A DNA stretch of 59,897 nt, taken from assembly GCF_030658505.1 (NCBI RefSeq), contig NZ_JAUTXR010000138.1, positions 1 to 59,897 on the forward strand, written 5' to 3'. Numbering within the stretch: position 1 is the first letter of the stretch; every line of letters starts with the position of its first letter. Of the stretch, positions 38,683-47,002 are shown piece after piece. Below the pieces are notes generated by a model. That model saw only the letters and a program-made list of their open reading frames with translations. It had not been told where the DNA came from and searched no databases. This DNA comes from Stenotrophomonas raiganjensis (SeqCode). Lineage in GTDB: Bacteria > Pseudomonadota > Gammaproteobacteria > Xanthomonadales > Xanthomonadaceae. Made by a program: the position numbers and the translations under genes.

Positions 38683-39450
38683 ATGGGCGATCCTTCTTCC
38701 CTCGCAGGTACTGGCACGACCTACCAGGAGCATCCGGCGCCGGCGCCGTTGCGTGGTCACTTCGGCCAGCTGTGGCAGAGCCAGCTTCCTGACGATGCCG
38801 ATGGGCACATCACCGTATTGCCTGATGGCTGCGTGGACATCCTCTGGCGCGACGGTGCGTTGTTCGTGGTCGGCCCGGACCGCGTGGCCGCGCACCCGGC
38901 GCTGGCACCCGGTGCGCAGGTGCTGGGGGCACGCTTCCGTCCCGGCCAGGCATTGGCGGCGCTGGGCCTGCCCTTGGCCGACATCATCGGCCAGGCGGTA
39001 CCGCTGGCTGATCTGAAGGGGCGATGGGCGGTAGAGGCTGCGGCCTCCATCGGCGACACCGCGCCTGCGCAGCGCCTGCAGCGGATGGCGCAATGCCTGC
39101 AGCTGCGTATGGGTGCGGCCGCGCTGGATACTCCGGCGCAGCGCGCACACGCTTTGTTCCAGGCGCTCGCCCGTGGGAACGCCACGCTGGATGATATGGC
39201 GGCACATCTGAGCCTGAGCCCGCGCAGCCTGCGGCGCTTCAGCCAGTCGCAGTTCGGCTACGGGGTGAAGACGCTGGAGCGTATCCTGCGCCTGCAACGT
39301 TTCCTGCGTCATAGCCGCGCACTACCGCAGCACTCGTTGGCGATGCTGGCCGTCGAGGCCGGCTATGCCGACCAGGCCCATCTCAGCCGCGAGGCGCGCG
39401 AGCTTGCCAGCACGACCGCACGGCAGCTGCGCCTGGAATGGGGCCGATGA
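38683..39450 (+). CDS. AraC family transcriptional regulator
   Basis: This 255-residue regulator has an N-terminal cupin-like domain (HFGQLWQSQLPDDADGHITVLPDGCVDILWR, of the DUF6597 type). The C-terminal double HTH (LDDMAAHLSLSPRSLRRFSQSQFGYGVKTLERILRLQRFLR and MLAVEAGYADQAHLSREARELASTTARQL) is clear. The inducer is unknown. It lies between ax21 and a VOC-family gene, and could regulate the latter. Confidence 0.85.
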   Translation: MGDPSSLAGTGTTYQEHPAPAPLRGHFGQLWQSQLPDDADGHITVLPDGCVDILWRDGALFVVGPDRVAAHPALAPGAQVLGARFRPGQALAALGLPLADIIGQAVPLADLKGRWAVEAAASIGDTAPAQRLQRMAQCLQLRMGAAALDTPAQRAHALFQALARGNATLDDMAAHLSLSPRSLRRFSQSQFGYGVKTLERILRLQRFLRHSRALPQHSLAMLAVEAGYADQAHLSREARELASTTARQLRLEWGR

Positions 39451-39518
39451 TGGCCGTTTCGTTCAAGACCGCCGTGCCGCGCTGACCGAAGCTGGGGTTC
39501 CAACCACGGAGCCACGCC

Positions 39519-39887
39519 ATGAGCCATGCAGCCGCCCACGATGCCGAACGCCGCATCGACAACATCGAATTCAACGTTGCCGACATCGCCCGCAGCAAAC
39601 GTTTCTACGGCGAGGTGTTCGGCTGGCACTTCATCGACTACGGTCCGGCCTACACCGAGTTCGACGACGGCCGCCTGAAAGGTGGTTTCGTTTCCGACGC
39701 ACCGGTGCGCGCGCACGGCGGTCCGCTGGTGATCCTGTACTGCGCGGACCTGGCCGATGCACAGCAGCGTGTAATCGCTGCCGGTGGCGAAGTCGTACAG
39801 GCGGTGTTCGCGTTCCCCGGTGGGCGCCGCTTCCACTTCCGCGATCTGGATGGCTACGAGCTGGCGGTCTGGAGTGATGTCGGTTGA
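39519..39887 (+). CDS. VOC family protein (glyoxalase/bleomycin-resistance fold)
   Basis: This 122-residue protein has two beta-alpha-beta-beta-beta units of the vicinal oxygen chelate fold: IEFNVADIARSKRFYGEVFGWHFIDYG at the start, GGPLVILYCADLADAQQRVIAAGGEVV, and a final GRRFHFRDLDGYELAVWSD with the typical Glu ligand. Likely a lyase, dioxygenase or resistance protein; the substrate is not assignable. It lies on the same strand as the AraC gene, 68 bp after it. Confidence 0.87.
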   Translation: MSHAAAHDAERRIDNIEFNVADIARSKRFYGEVFGWHFIDYGPAYTEFDDGRLKGGFVSDAPVRAHGGPLVILYCADLADAQQRVIAAGGEVVQAVFAFPGGRRFHFRDLDGYELAVWSDVG

Positions 39888-39947
39888 AACGTGCCGGGGC
39901 ACGTCGCGGACCGGGCATACTGGGTCGAGCCCGGAAGAGTACACCGC

Positions 39948-40274
39948 ATGCTGATCCCCATTCCCGCGTATGTGCAGCAGGCCGACGGCAGCACCGTGCA
40001 GGTGGTGGTGCTGGACGCAGGCGTGCTCGTGGCGTTGCATGTCCTTGGCTTCCAGGGGCAGGCACCCACCTTGCGTGCTGAAGTGGGCGACGACATCGGC
40101 AAAGCTCGTCTGTTCGCTGGCCTGCGCGATCTCGGCGTAGCGTTCTCGGCCGGCCGTGAATGGTGCCCGGCGGAGGTATTTGCCTGGCTTCGTGACCGCG
40201 GCCTGCTTGAAGGGCCGTGCCTGCGCATCGCCTGGACCGGTCCGCAGCAGTACTACGTCTGCAGCGACCCGTGA
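39948..40274 (+). CDS. hypothetical protein, 108 aa
   Basis: A 108-residue protein of unrecognised family with no signal peptide. The start MLIPIPAYVQQADGSTVQVVVLDAGVL lies at 39948 after a GGAAGAG Shine-Dalgarno. The pattern GKARLFAGLRDLGVAFSAGREWCPAEVFAWLRDRGLLEGPCLRIAWTGPQQYYV suggests a small alpha/beta domain. Expected codon use for the region. Confidence 0.65.
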   Translation: MLIPIPAYVQQADGSTVQVVVLDAGVLVALHVLGFQGQAPTLRAEVGDDIGKARLFAGLRDLGVAFSAGREWCPAEVFAWLRDRGLLEGPCLRIAWTGPQQYYVCSDP

Positions 40275-40361
40275 TGCGTCCTGGCGGATGCGGCCCAGGC
40301 GGACCGGCTTGCGATACGCCTCCGGCAGCGTGGTCTTGTACTGTGCCAGCGGTTGCAGCCC

Positions 40362-40586
40362 CTAGGTCCTGCTGCGTTCGCCGCCGTCGGGAAAGTACCC
40401 GCCGCGCTGCAGCAGATCACCGGACTGTCGCGCACATCCGCTGAAATCATCGGCGCCATCGCGGTCGAGGGCGGTGAAGAAGGGATCCTCGACGGCGGCG
40501 CGCGCGCGGAGCGGTGTGGCCAACGCCAGAGCGAGGGCCACCGTTGTGGCGGATGCGCGCAGCCACTGCATCGATATATGGGACAT
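40362..40586 (-). CDS. short secreted protein, possibly truncated
   Basis: A 74-residue product with a signal peptide (about 1-30, RARA) followed by VEDPFFTALDRDGADDFSGCARQSGDLL. It ends at a TAG, but the same frame continues for another 35 residues of protein-like sequence (LQPLAQYKTTLPEAYRKPVR) before diverging, so it may be interrupted by a nonsense change. Not recognised. It is divergent from the peroxidase gene. Confidence 0.4.
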   Translation of the reverse strand: MSHISMQWLRASATTVALALALATPLRARAAVEDPFFTALDRDGADDFSGCARQSGDLLQRGGYFPDGGERSRT

Positions 40587-40789
40587 CAGCGTCTTCCTCC
40601 GTGAAGTGCAGGGATGGCCACGCGCTGCCGGCCTCAAGGCGCAGGCTAGCAGCGTCATGGCGCTGTCTCAAACGCACGCGGCATCAGCCGCGTACTGAGA
40701 ACCGCTCCGTCGCCGATCAGGGGCTTCGGCTATGATCGCCCGCTCATCGCCATGCGCGATGCGCCCGCCTCAAGCCCGCAGGAACCGCC

Positions 40790-41764
40790 GTGAACTCCCA
40801 GCCCGCACCGATCACCGCCCTCAACCACACGCTCGACAACGAGCCGCAGCAGATCACCGCGCCGCTGACCCATTCGGCGGCGTTCCTGGTGCTGAAGGTG
40901 AAGGATGACGAGGCATCGATCGCCAAGGTGCGCGAGGTGCTGGCCAGCACCGACGACCTGATCAAGAACACCGCCATCCGCGAGATCGAGCGCACCTTCA
41001 CCTGCAACGTGGCCATCGGCCACCGCGTGTGGCAGCCGTTGGTCGGTACCACGCCGCCACGTGAACTGAAGCCGTTCCGCGAGATCAAGGGCGCGACCCA
41101 CACCGCTGTGTCCACGCCCGGCGACCTGCTGTACCACATCCGCGCACGCACCATGGACCTGATCGTGGCGTTCGAGCGCAACCTGCTGATGGCCTTCGGT
41201 GATGCGGTGGAAGCGGTCGATGATGTGGCCGGTTTCCGTTACTTCGATGGCCGCGACCTGCTCGATTTCGTCGATGGCACCGCCAACCCGGAAGGGCTGT
41301 CGCTGCCGGAGGCCACGATTGTCGGCGACGAGGACCCGGACCACGCGGGCGGCAGCTACGTGGTGGTGCAGAAGTACCTGCACAACCTCGATGCCTGGCG
41401 CGCGCAGAAGACCGAGGCGCAGGAAGCGATCATCGGCCGCACCAAGCACGACAACATCGAGCTGGACGATGCGCCGGCCGATGCGCAGAAGTCGCACAAG
41501 ACCCTGTGCACCATCGAAGACGCTGACGGCGAGCACGAAATCCTGCGTGACAACATGCCGTTCGCCAATCCGGGCCGCGGCGAGTACGGCACCTACTTCA
41601 TCGGCTACACGCGCCGCCTGTGGGTGATCGAAAAGATGCTCGAGCGCATGTTCATCGGCAATCCCGCGCCGCTGCACGACCGCATCCTCGACTTCTCCAC
41701 CGCCACCACCGGCGTGACCTTCTTCGCGCCTTCGCGCAAGGTGCTGGCCGACCTGGGCGATTGA
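40790..41764 (+). CDS. DyP-type heme peroxidase (YfeX-like)
   Basis: This 324-residue dye-decolourising peroxidase has the DyP motif LDFVDGTANPEG (distal Asp) around 163-174, the HAGGSYVVVQKYLHNL segment and ILRDNMPFA with the distal Arg near 248. It matches the cytosolic YfeX subgroup by size and absence of a Tat signal. It oxidises a range of electron donors with hydrogen peroxide. It starts at GTG (40790) after AGGAA, and a TATGAT hexamer lies at 40731. Confidence 0.92.
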   Translation: MNSQPAPITALNHTLDNEPQQITAPLTHSAAFLVLKVKDDEASIAKVREVLASTDDLIKNTAIREIERTFTCNVAIGHRVWQPLVGTTPPRELKPFREIKGATHTAVSTPGDLLYHIRARTMDLIVAFERNLLMAFGDAVEAVDDVAGFRYFDGRDLLDFVDGTANPEGLSLPEATIVGDEDPDHAGGSYVVVQKYLHNLDAWRAQKTEAQEAIIGRTKHDNIELDDAPADAQKSHKTLCTIEDADGEHEILRDNMPFANPGRGEYGTYFIGYTRRLWVIEKMLERMFIGNPAPLHDRILDFSTATTGVTFFAPSRKVLADLGD

Positions 41765-41849
41765 CCGCGCCGGCCAGTGCCGACCGCCATCCGCCTGTCA
41801 TCTACCGCCCCGACCATCTGCTGTTGGATGCGAACGCGGAAGGCAGGCG

Positions 41850-42266
41850 ATGGTCATGGCAGGAGGCAGGGGGGGGGCACGCAGCTGGTGGCGGCCGTTG
41901 GCCGTGTTGTTCGGTGCGCTGGCGTTGGGCGGTGCGGGTGTGTCCGCGCAGGAAGCCCCACCGCACTGGATGGCCTATGCCGCTGCCGTGGGCAGCCAGT
42001 TGCAGCAGCGCCTGCAGCAGGAGCAGGACCCGCAGGCCCAGCGCGTGCTGGAATGGTTGCAGGCACACCCGGATACGCCGGCGCCGCTGCCGGTGAGCCT
42101 CTGGATCGCGGCGGATGGTCGCATCTCGAAGCTGGAGTTCGAGAGCCTGGGTGATGCCGGGGTCGACGCGGACCTGCGAGCGACGCTGCAGGGTGCGCCC
42201 CTGCAGGCAGCGCCACCTGCCGACATGCGCCAGCCGCTGCGGCTGGGCCTGGCCCTGACCCAGTAG
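41850..42266 (+). CDS. periplasmic protein with TonB C-terminal-like domain
   Basis: This 138-residue protein has a signal-like segment at about 13-33 (WWRPLAVLFGALALGGAGVSA) and a mature domain around 75-138 (LPVSLWIAADGRISKLEFESLGDAGVDADLRATLQGAPLQAAPPADMRQPLRLGLALT) resembling the TonB C-terminal fold. It lacks the Pro-rich linker of true TonB. The start codon is followed by a G9 run at 41869-41877 in codons 7-9, upstream of the signal segment. Convergent with the PnuC-like gene at the thiamine locus. Its TAG stop falls in a SMAG GTAG. Confidence 0.6.
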   Translation: MVMAGGRGGARSWWRPLAVLFGALALGGAGVSAQEAPPHWMAYAAAVGSQLQQRLQQEQDPQAQRVLEWLQAHPDTPAPLPVSLWIAADGRISKLEFESLGDAGVDADLRATLQGAPLQAAPPADMRQPLRLGLALTQ

Positions 42267-42377
42267 GCCTACGCCATGCGTGGAGGTGCCGGGTGGATGC
42301 CGACCCTGGTCGGCAGGCGCGCGCCAACCACGGTTGGCGACTGCCGATAGGCCCGGCCACGCATGGCGTGGCTCTAC
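42263..42377. repeat. SMAG dimer between convergent genes
   Basis: GTAG at 42263-42266 opens a unit with a TACGCC/GCGTGG palindrome, and an inverted unit with GCCACGC/GCGTGGC ends in CTAC at 42374-42377. Between them is a third palindrome (GCCAACC/GGTTGGC). The GTAG contributes the stop codon of the plus-strand gene, and the CTAC the stop of the minus-strand gene. Confidence 0.65.
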
Positions 42378-42955
42378 CGGGCCGCCATCTGCGGTTCGCG
42401 AGCCGCCGCGCTCCATGCGCGCAGGCCGAACACCGCCAGGCCAAGGAAGAACACGTACAACGCCGCGGTCACATGCAGCGACTTGAACAGGTACGCGCCC
42501 ACGTACACCACGTCCACGGCGATCCACACCCACCAGCAGGCCACATGGCGGCGCGCCTGCCACCACTGGCCGACCAGGCTCAGCGCGGTCAGCATCGCGT
42601 CCAGCCACGGCAGCGCGGCATCGGTGAAGGTGTGCATGCCGGCGCCCAGCGCCACGCCGCCGCACAGGCCGATGGCCAGGTCACGCAAGACCTTGCCGCG
42701 CGCCAGTGGCACGATGCGGATGCTGCCCTCATCGGCCGCATGCTGGCGCCAGTTGAGCCAGCCGTAGACCAGGAAGCCACCGAAGGCGACCTGCAGCAGG
42801 GTGTCCGAGTACAGCTTGGCCTCGGCGAACACCAGGCCATACAGCGTGACCGACAGCAGGCCCACCGGCCATGCCGACAGCCGGCGCCGGGCCATCAGCC
42901 AGACGCCGAGCACGCTGCACAGCGCGGCGGTCCACTCGAGCGCGACGCCGTTCAC
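42374..42955 (-). CDS. pnuT: PnuC-family transporter, likely PnuT (thiamine)
   Basis: This 193-residue polytopic membrane protein belongs to the PnuC family (seven helices expected; LGVWLMARRRLSAWPVGLLSVTLYG and WQARRHVACWWVWIAVDVVYVGAYLFK hold the conserved Trp-rich segments). PnuC channels move nicotinamide riboside or thiamine down a gradient that depends on intracellular phosphorylation. The start overlaps the receptor gene stop by 4 bp. The TPP riboswitch upstream of the pair indicates thiamine (PnuT) as substrate. Confidence 0.85.
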   Translation of the reverse strand: MNGVALEWTAALCSVLGVWLMARRRLSAWPVGLLSVTLYGLVFAEAKLYSDTLLQVAFGGFLVYGWLNWRQHAADEGSIRIVPLARGKVLRDLAIGLCGGVALGAGMHTFTDAALPWLDAMLTALSLVGQWWQARRHVACWWVWIAVDVVYVGAYLFKSLHVTAALYVFFLGLAVFGLRAWSAAAREPQMAAR

Positions 42956-45141
42956 AGCGCGAACGTCACCGACAGGCGCGCCTGTCGCGGTGCGCCGGGG
43001 AACAGGTAGTAGTCACCGCCGCTGCTGCCGGTATCGCGCCAGTAGAAGCGGTTGAACACGTTGTCCACCGACAGGTTCCAGGTCACGGCGCGCTCGTGCA
43101 GCCGGTGCTGGAAACGCAGGCCGGCATCGAACACCGAGTAGTCCGGCGCGCGCACGGCGCCGTCGGCGCGTGCCACGTTGGAACCGGCATAGCGCCAGCC
43201 GCCAGTGGCATCCAGGCCCTGCACGAACGGTAGTGCATAGGCCACGTGCACGCTGGCACGCACCTTCGGCACGTTCACCAGCTGATGGCCTTCATAGGCC
43301 GGGGTGCCGGTGTCGCGCGCGCGCGCCTGCAGCACGCTGGCGCTGGCCACGATCTGCAGAGAATCGGTCAGCTGGCCGTTGGCGGTCAGCTCCAGGCCGG
43401 TGTGGGTCTGCGTGCCTTCCTCGACGAAGCTGTAGCCGGCGTCGCTGCTGTCCGGCTTGGCGTACTGGTACGGCTGCGAGATGCGGAACACCGCCGCGCC
43501 CAGCGTCAGCGACTCGACCGGCAGGTATTTCACGCCCACTTCCAGCTGGCGCGACTGCACCGACGGCAGGAAGGTGTCGGCGTTGCTGGTCCAGAACGGC
43601 GCTTCCTGGCCCAGCGAGATGCCGCGCACGTAGCTGGCATAGGCATTGAGCTGGTCGGTGGCCTTCCACACCACTGCGGTCTGCGGCAGGAAACGCGACA
43701 GGCGGCTGTGCCGCTGCGGAGTGCCGCGCTTGTCATAGGCGCGCTCGTCCAGGCGTACGAAGCGACCGCCGGCCAGCCACTGCCAGTCATCGCCGAAGCT
43801 CATCCGGTCCAGCGCGAAGAACGCGGTCTGGCGGCTGTCCAGGCGCCGAGCGGACGGGCCCGGCATCTTCGGCGACGGCGTGAACACCGGCACCGGTGTG
43901 TCGTGGATGTTGGTAGTGCCGACGTACTCGTTGACGCTCGGGCGCTTGTCGACCGTGCGGCGGAAGTAGTCGGCACCGACCGTCAGTTCATGGCCGACGC
44001 TGCCGGTCTCGAAGCGGCCGCGCAGCTCGGCACGGGCCTGCTGGTTGCGGCGGGTGTCATCCGGACTGCGGTAGTCGTAGACATCGTAGTCGCCGTTGGG
44101 CGCGAAGTAGTTGCCCGGCACGCTGCCATCGGCGCACTGCACGGCGTAGTAGCAGCCGTAGGCGAAGGCGACGTTGTCATCGATCACCGAGCGGCTGTGG
44201 CCGACCGAGACGCGAGACTGCCAGGCGTCGTTGAAATCGTAGGTGTGCAGTGCGGTGATGTTGGTGCTGGCGATATCCACCGGGCGCTGCCACGGCTGGT
44301 AGCCCAGCAGGTGTTCGCGGTCGACGCCGCGCGGCAGGTCGCGCGCGCCCAGCAGCTGGTAGCCGGACACCGAGCGCTGCGAGCTGGTCTGGTAATTGGC
44401 ATCCACCTCCAGCTTGCCGCGCTCGCCGATCAGCCAGTCGGCCGCCAGCGAGTAGAAATTGCGGCGGCCATCGGCGTGCTCGACGTAGGAATTGCTGGAA
44501 TCCCAGGCGGCATTCAGGCGCAGGCCGAAGCGCGGGGTGATCCAGTGGCCGATATCGACGGCGACGTAGCGCGAGCCTTCCGAATCGGTGCCGAGCGTGG
44601 CGGTGCGCACTTCGGCCGGACGCTTGCCGATGTAGTTGATGATGCCGCCTGGCGCCATCACGCCTGCGGCCAGGCCAGCCTCGCCCTTGAGGATCTCCAC
44701 CGCCTGCACATTCTCCAGCGCCAGGCGCTGTTCGCCGGCGATGGACAGCCCGTTGAAGCGGTAGCCAGTGGCGGTGTCCAGCGCAAAGCCGCGGATGGCG
44801 ATGTTCTGGTAGTAGCCCACCGGCGCATAGGCATCACCCAGCGAGGCATCGTTGCTGGCCAGCTCGGACAGCGAGCGCACCTGGCGGCGGTCGAGGTAGT
44901 CACGCTCGAGCACGTTCACCGACGCCGGCGTGTCCTTCCAGCTGCCGCCACCAAACGCGTTCACGCGCGAGGTATCCACCTTCGGCTTGCCGGCCTGCAC
45001 GCGCACGGCCGCCAGTTCGGTCGGCGAGCGTTCGGTGCCGCTGGCGGCCACATCGGGGGACGCATCGGCTTCGCTGGCATGCAGCGGCAGGGCGGCGCAG
45101 AGGGCAAGGGAGAGCAGGGTGGGGCGCAGGCAGCGGTTCAT
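42952..45141 (-). CDS. TonB-dependent outer-membrane receptor, likely for thiamine
   Basis: This 729-residue receptor has a signal peptide (1-22, LHA), a plug domain (DTPASVNVLERDYLDRRQVRSLSELASNDAS; VEILKGEAGLAAG, as in FhuE/FpvA-like siderophore receptors) and a 22-strand barrel ending in SVTFAL. A TonB-box-like ELAAVRVQA is near residue 40. Family alone would suggest a siderophore, but a TPP riboswitch directly upstream and a PnuT-like gene overlapping its stop point to thiamine or a precursor. The ATG at 45141 is chosen over an in-frame start at 45225, which lies inside the riboswitch. Confidence 0.88.
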   Translation of the reverse strand: MNRCLRPTLLSLALCAALPLHASEADASPDVAASGTERSPTELAAVRVQAGKPKVDTSRVNAFGGGSWKDTPASVNVLERDYLDRRQVRSLSELASNDASLGDAYAPVGYYQNIAIRGFALDTATGYRFNGLSIAGEQRLALENVQAVEILKGEAGLAAGVMAPGGIINYIGKRPAEVRTATLGTDSEGSRYVAVDIGHWITPRFGLRLNAAWDSSNSYVEHADGRRNFYSLAADWLIGERGKLEVDANYQTSSQRSVSGYQLLGARDLPRGVDREHLLGYQPWQRPVDIASTNITALHTYDFNDAWQSRVSVGHSRSVIDDNVAFAYGCYYAVQCADGSVPGNYFAPNGDYDVYDYRSPDDTRRNQQARAELRGRFETGSVGHELTVGADYFRRTVDKRPSVNEYVGTTNIHDTPVPVFTPSPKMPGPSARRLDSRQTAFFALDRMSFGDDWQWLAGGRFVRLDERAYDKRGTPQRHSRLSRFLPQTAVVWKATDQLNAYASYVRGISLGQEAPFWTSNADTFLPSVQSRQLEVGVKYLPVESLTLGAAVFRISQPYQYAKPDSSDAGYSFVEEGTQTHTGLELTANGQLTDSLQIVASASVLQARARDTGTPAYEGHQLVNVPKVRASVHVAYALPFVQGLDATGGWRYAGSNVARADGAVRAPDYSVFDAGLRFQHRLHERAVTWNLSVDNVFNRFYWRDTGSSGGDYYLFPGAPRQARLSVTFAL

Positions 45142-45223
45142 TCGGTTCGTCTTCGGACAACAAGGGAGACGAAGCGACGGCGCGCAGGTGCACCGGCCCA
45201 GGATGGGGGTGTGGCTGCGGCTC

Positions 45224-45303
45224 AAAGCTCCCTACGCCGGTGCAAACCGGATCAGGTTCCAAGGGACTCTCTCAGCCTGGCAGATCCAGGCACCCCCGCT
45301 TCA
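45224..45303 (-). promoter_or_regulatory. TPP (THI-box) riboswitch
   Basis: Read on the minus strand, it has the THI consensus in order: GGGGGTGCC, CTGAGA, CCCTT, GAACCTGATC, ACCGG, GTAGGGA. P1 is closed by AAGC/GCTT. It lies 83 bp upstream of the receptor ATG and directly downstream of the APH-type kinase gene. TPP binding would reduce expression of the receptor and PnuT genes. Confidence 0.95.
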
Positions 45304-45350
45304 GGTGACCATTTCACTACAAATGGTACGGATTTGCGAGCCGGCGCCCT

Positions 45351-46475
45351 TCAGGCTGCCGCGTGCAGCGCCTGCAGCAGTGCCTGTCCCGGCGCGCTGT
45401 GGAACCACGCCGGATGCCCCAGCATGAAGGGCTGCCACGCCACGTCGGCATTTGCGGTCGAGCCGGTGATGCCTTCGAAGTACTCCACTTCGGACAGTGC
45501 GAAGTCGAAATGGACCATTGGCAGCAGGTCGGCAAGCAGGTGCACGCGTGCCGCCGACAGTGGCAGCACCTGGCAGTAGCCGTCGAGCAGGGCCAGCGCG
45601 ATGTCGATGCGTACCGCCTCCACGCCGCGCTCCAGTTCCAGCCATGCCACGGCGTTGCGCTCGATTGCGGTGGCCAGGTCGAACAGTGCGCTGGTGGGCG
45701 AGGCCAGGCCGAAATCCAGCACGGTGCTGACCTGCCCGTCGCGCCACAGCAGGTTGGACACATGCCAGTCGTTGTGCGCCCACAACCGCGGTTCGTCGCG
45801 CAGGCGCTCGGCCAGGCCGACGTGCCAGGGCAGTACGTCACGACGCAGCTGCGCTTCCCACGGAATGCGCGCAAGGTAGCGGGCCAGGCCGGGACGTTCG
45901 TGAAGCCCTGCCTGGACGGCCGCGATCGGATCGTCGGCGCGGATCAGATCATCGCGCGCGACCAGCAGGTGGGTGCTGCGCTGTGGCGCGTGGTAGCTGG
46001 CGGCGGCACGGTGCAGCGTGGCCAGCATGCGGCCCGCTGCGCGGGCCTGTGCGGCATCGGTCAGCAGTGACCACGACACGGCGTCGCGGTACAGGTCCTC
46101 GCCCACGCCGACCGCATGCAGTTCAAAGGTCCATTCGCCGTGCTCGACGGCGGTGCGGCCATCGGTTGCCGCCAGCACCTGCACCACCGGGACGCCGGCG
46201 GCGGCGAGATGGGCAATGAAGTGGTGCTCTTCTTCCAGGCAGGCCGCGTTGCGCACGCTGTGGTGATGGCGCTTGATGAACAACGGACCTTCCACACCGT
46301 CCACGATGGCGGCGGCCGACAGCGGGCGCGGGCTGTGCCAGCGCGGTAGGTTGCGCTCGCCCAGCTGCGGGTAGCGCGCACTCAGCCACGCGATGTCGGC
46401 GGCGTTGATCGGGGGCCAGTCGGCGGCGACCTCATCGTTGTTGAGGCCCTGCACGCGGTGGGAGGAAGAAGTCAT
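45351..46475 (-). CDS. APH/ThiK-like phosphotransferase
   Basis: This 374-residue kinase of the aminoglycoside phosphotransferase fold has Brenner's motif HNDWHVSNLL (His-x-Asp-x4-Asn) near 240, the DFGLAS Mg-binding loop, and an N-lobe GPLFIKRHHH lysine near 79. Relatives include ThiK (thiamine kinase), SrkA and homoserine kinase II. It is encoded immediately upstream of the THI riboswitch on the same strand, so the riboswitch does not control it. Role inferred only from position. The ATG at 46475 is selected; an in-frame start at 46517 is longer. Confidence 0.72.
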   Translation of the reverse strand: MTSSSHRVQGLNNDEVAADWPPINAADIAWLSARYPQLGERNLPRWHSPRPLSAAAIVDGVEGPLFIKRHHHSVRNAACLEEEHHFIAHLAAAGVPVVQVLAATDGRTAVEHGEWTFELHAVGVGEDLYRDAVSWSLLTDAAQARAAGRMLATLHRAAASYHAPQRSTHLLVARDDLIRADDPIAAVQAGLHERPGLARYLARIPWEAQLRRDVLPWHVGLAERLRDEPRLWAHNDWHVSNLLWRDGQVSTVLDFGLASPTSALFDLATAIERNAVAWLELERGVEAVRIDIALALLDGYCQVLPLSAARVHLLADLLPMVHFDFALSEVEYFEGITGSTANADVAWQPFMLGHPAWFHSAPGQALLQALHAAA

Positions 46476-46544
46476 GCCGCAGCCCGAAAGGGGAAAGTCA
46501 CATCCAAGGCTGCGCATTCAACGCCATGGCCGCGGCTAACGCAA

Positions 46545-46569
46545 ACGGGCGGGTCATCGACCCGCCCGT
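46545..46569 (-). terminator. hairpin downstream of the glycine-zipper gene
   Basis: An 11-bp perfect stem ACGGGCGGGTC/GACCCGCCCGT with an ATC loop (46545-46555 with 46559-46569). On the minus strand it is followed by TTGCGTTAGC, a weak T-rich tail. Confidence 0.65.
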
Positions 46570-46594
46570 CCGCGCATCCGTGCCGGGGCGCCGC

Positions 46595-47002
46595 TTACCA
46601 GCCGCGATGGCGGCCGCGGTCGTTGTAGTAGCGGTTGTCGTAGTAGCGCTCGCGCTGCCAGCGGCGGTCGTCGCGACGGTCGTAGTAGCCGCTGCGGTAG
46701 TAGCCACGATCGTAGCGGCGGTCGTAGCGGTTGTCGTAGTAACGATTGTCGTAATAGCGGCGATCGCGGCGGTCGGAGGTGGTCAGGTTGCCGATCGCAC
46801 CGCCGGCCACGGCACCGCCGACGGTGGCCGCAGGATCACCGTTGGAGAGCAGGTTGCCGGCCACGCCACCGACCACGGCGCCGACCAGGGTGCGCTTGTC
46901 CTTCCTCGACATCGCGCTGGCATCGCTGACCACGGCGACACCGGCCACCAGTGCCAGGGCCATCGCCAGACCACGGAAGCTGAGTGTGGAAGTACTGAGC
47001 AT
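46595..47002 (-). CDS. glycine-zipper protein with YDNRYY repeats
   Basis: A 135-residue protein with a signal peptide (about 1-30, SDASA), a basic stretch and a glycine-zipper membrane motif (LVGAVVGGVAGNLLSNGDPAATVGGAVAGGAIGN, about 39-72). The C-terminal 55 residues are built of Arg/Tyr/Asp repeats such as RRYYDNRYYD. It resembles the 2TM/17 kDa surface antigen family in the first half; the tail is low complexity and its role is unknown. The ATG at 47002 follows AGGAGAAC. A hairpin at 46545 ends the transcript. Confidence 0.85.
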   Translation of the reverse strand: MLSTSTLSFRGLAMALALVAGVAVVSDASAMSRKDKRTLVGAVVGGVAGNLLSNGDPAATVGGAVAGGAIGNLTTSDRRDRRYYDNRYYDNRYDRRYDRGYYRSGYYDRRDDRRWQRERYYDNRYYNDRGRHRGW

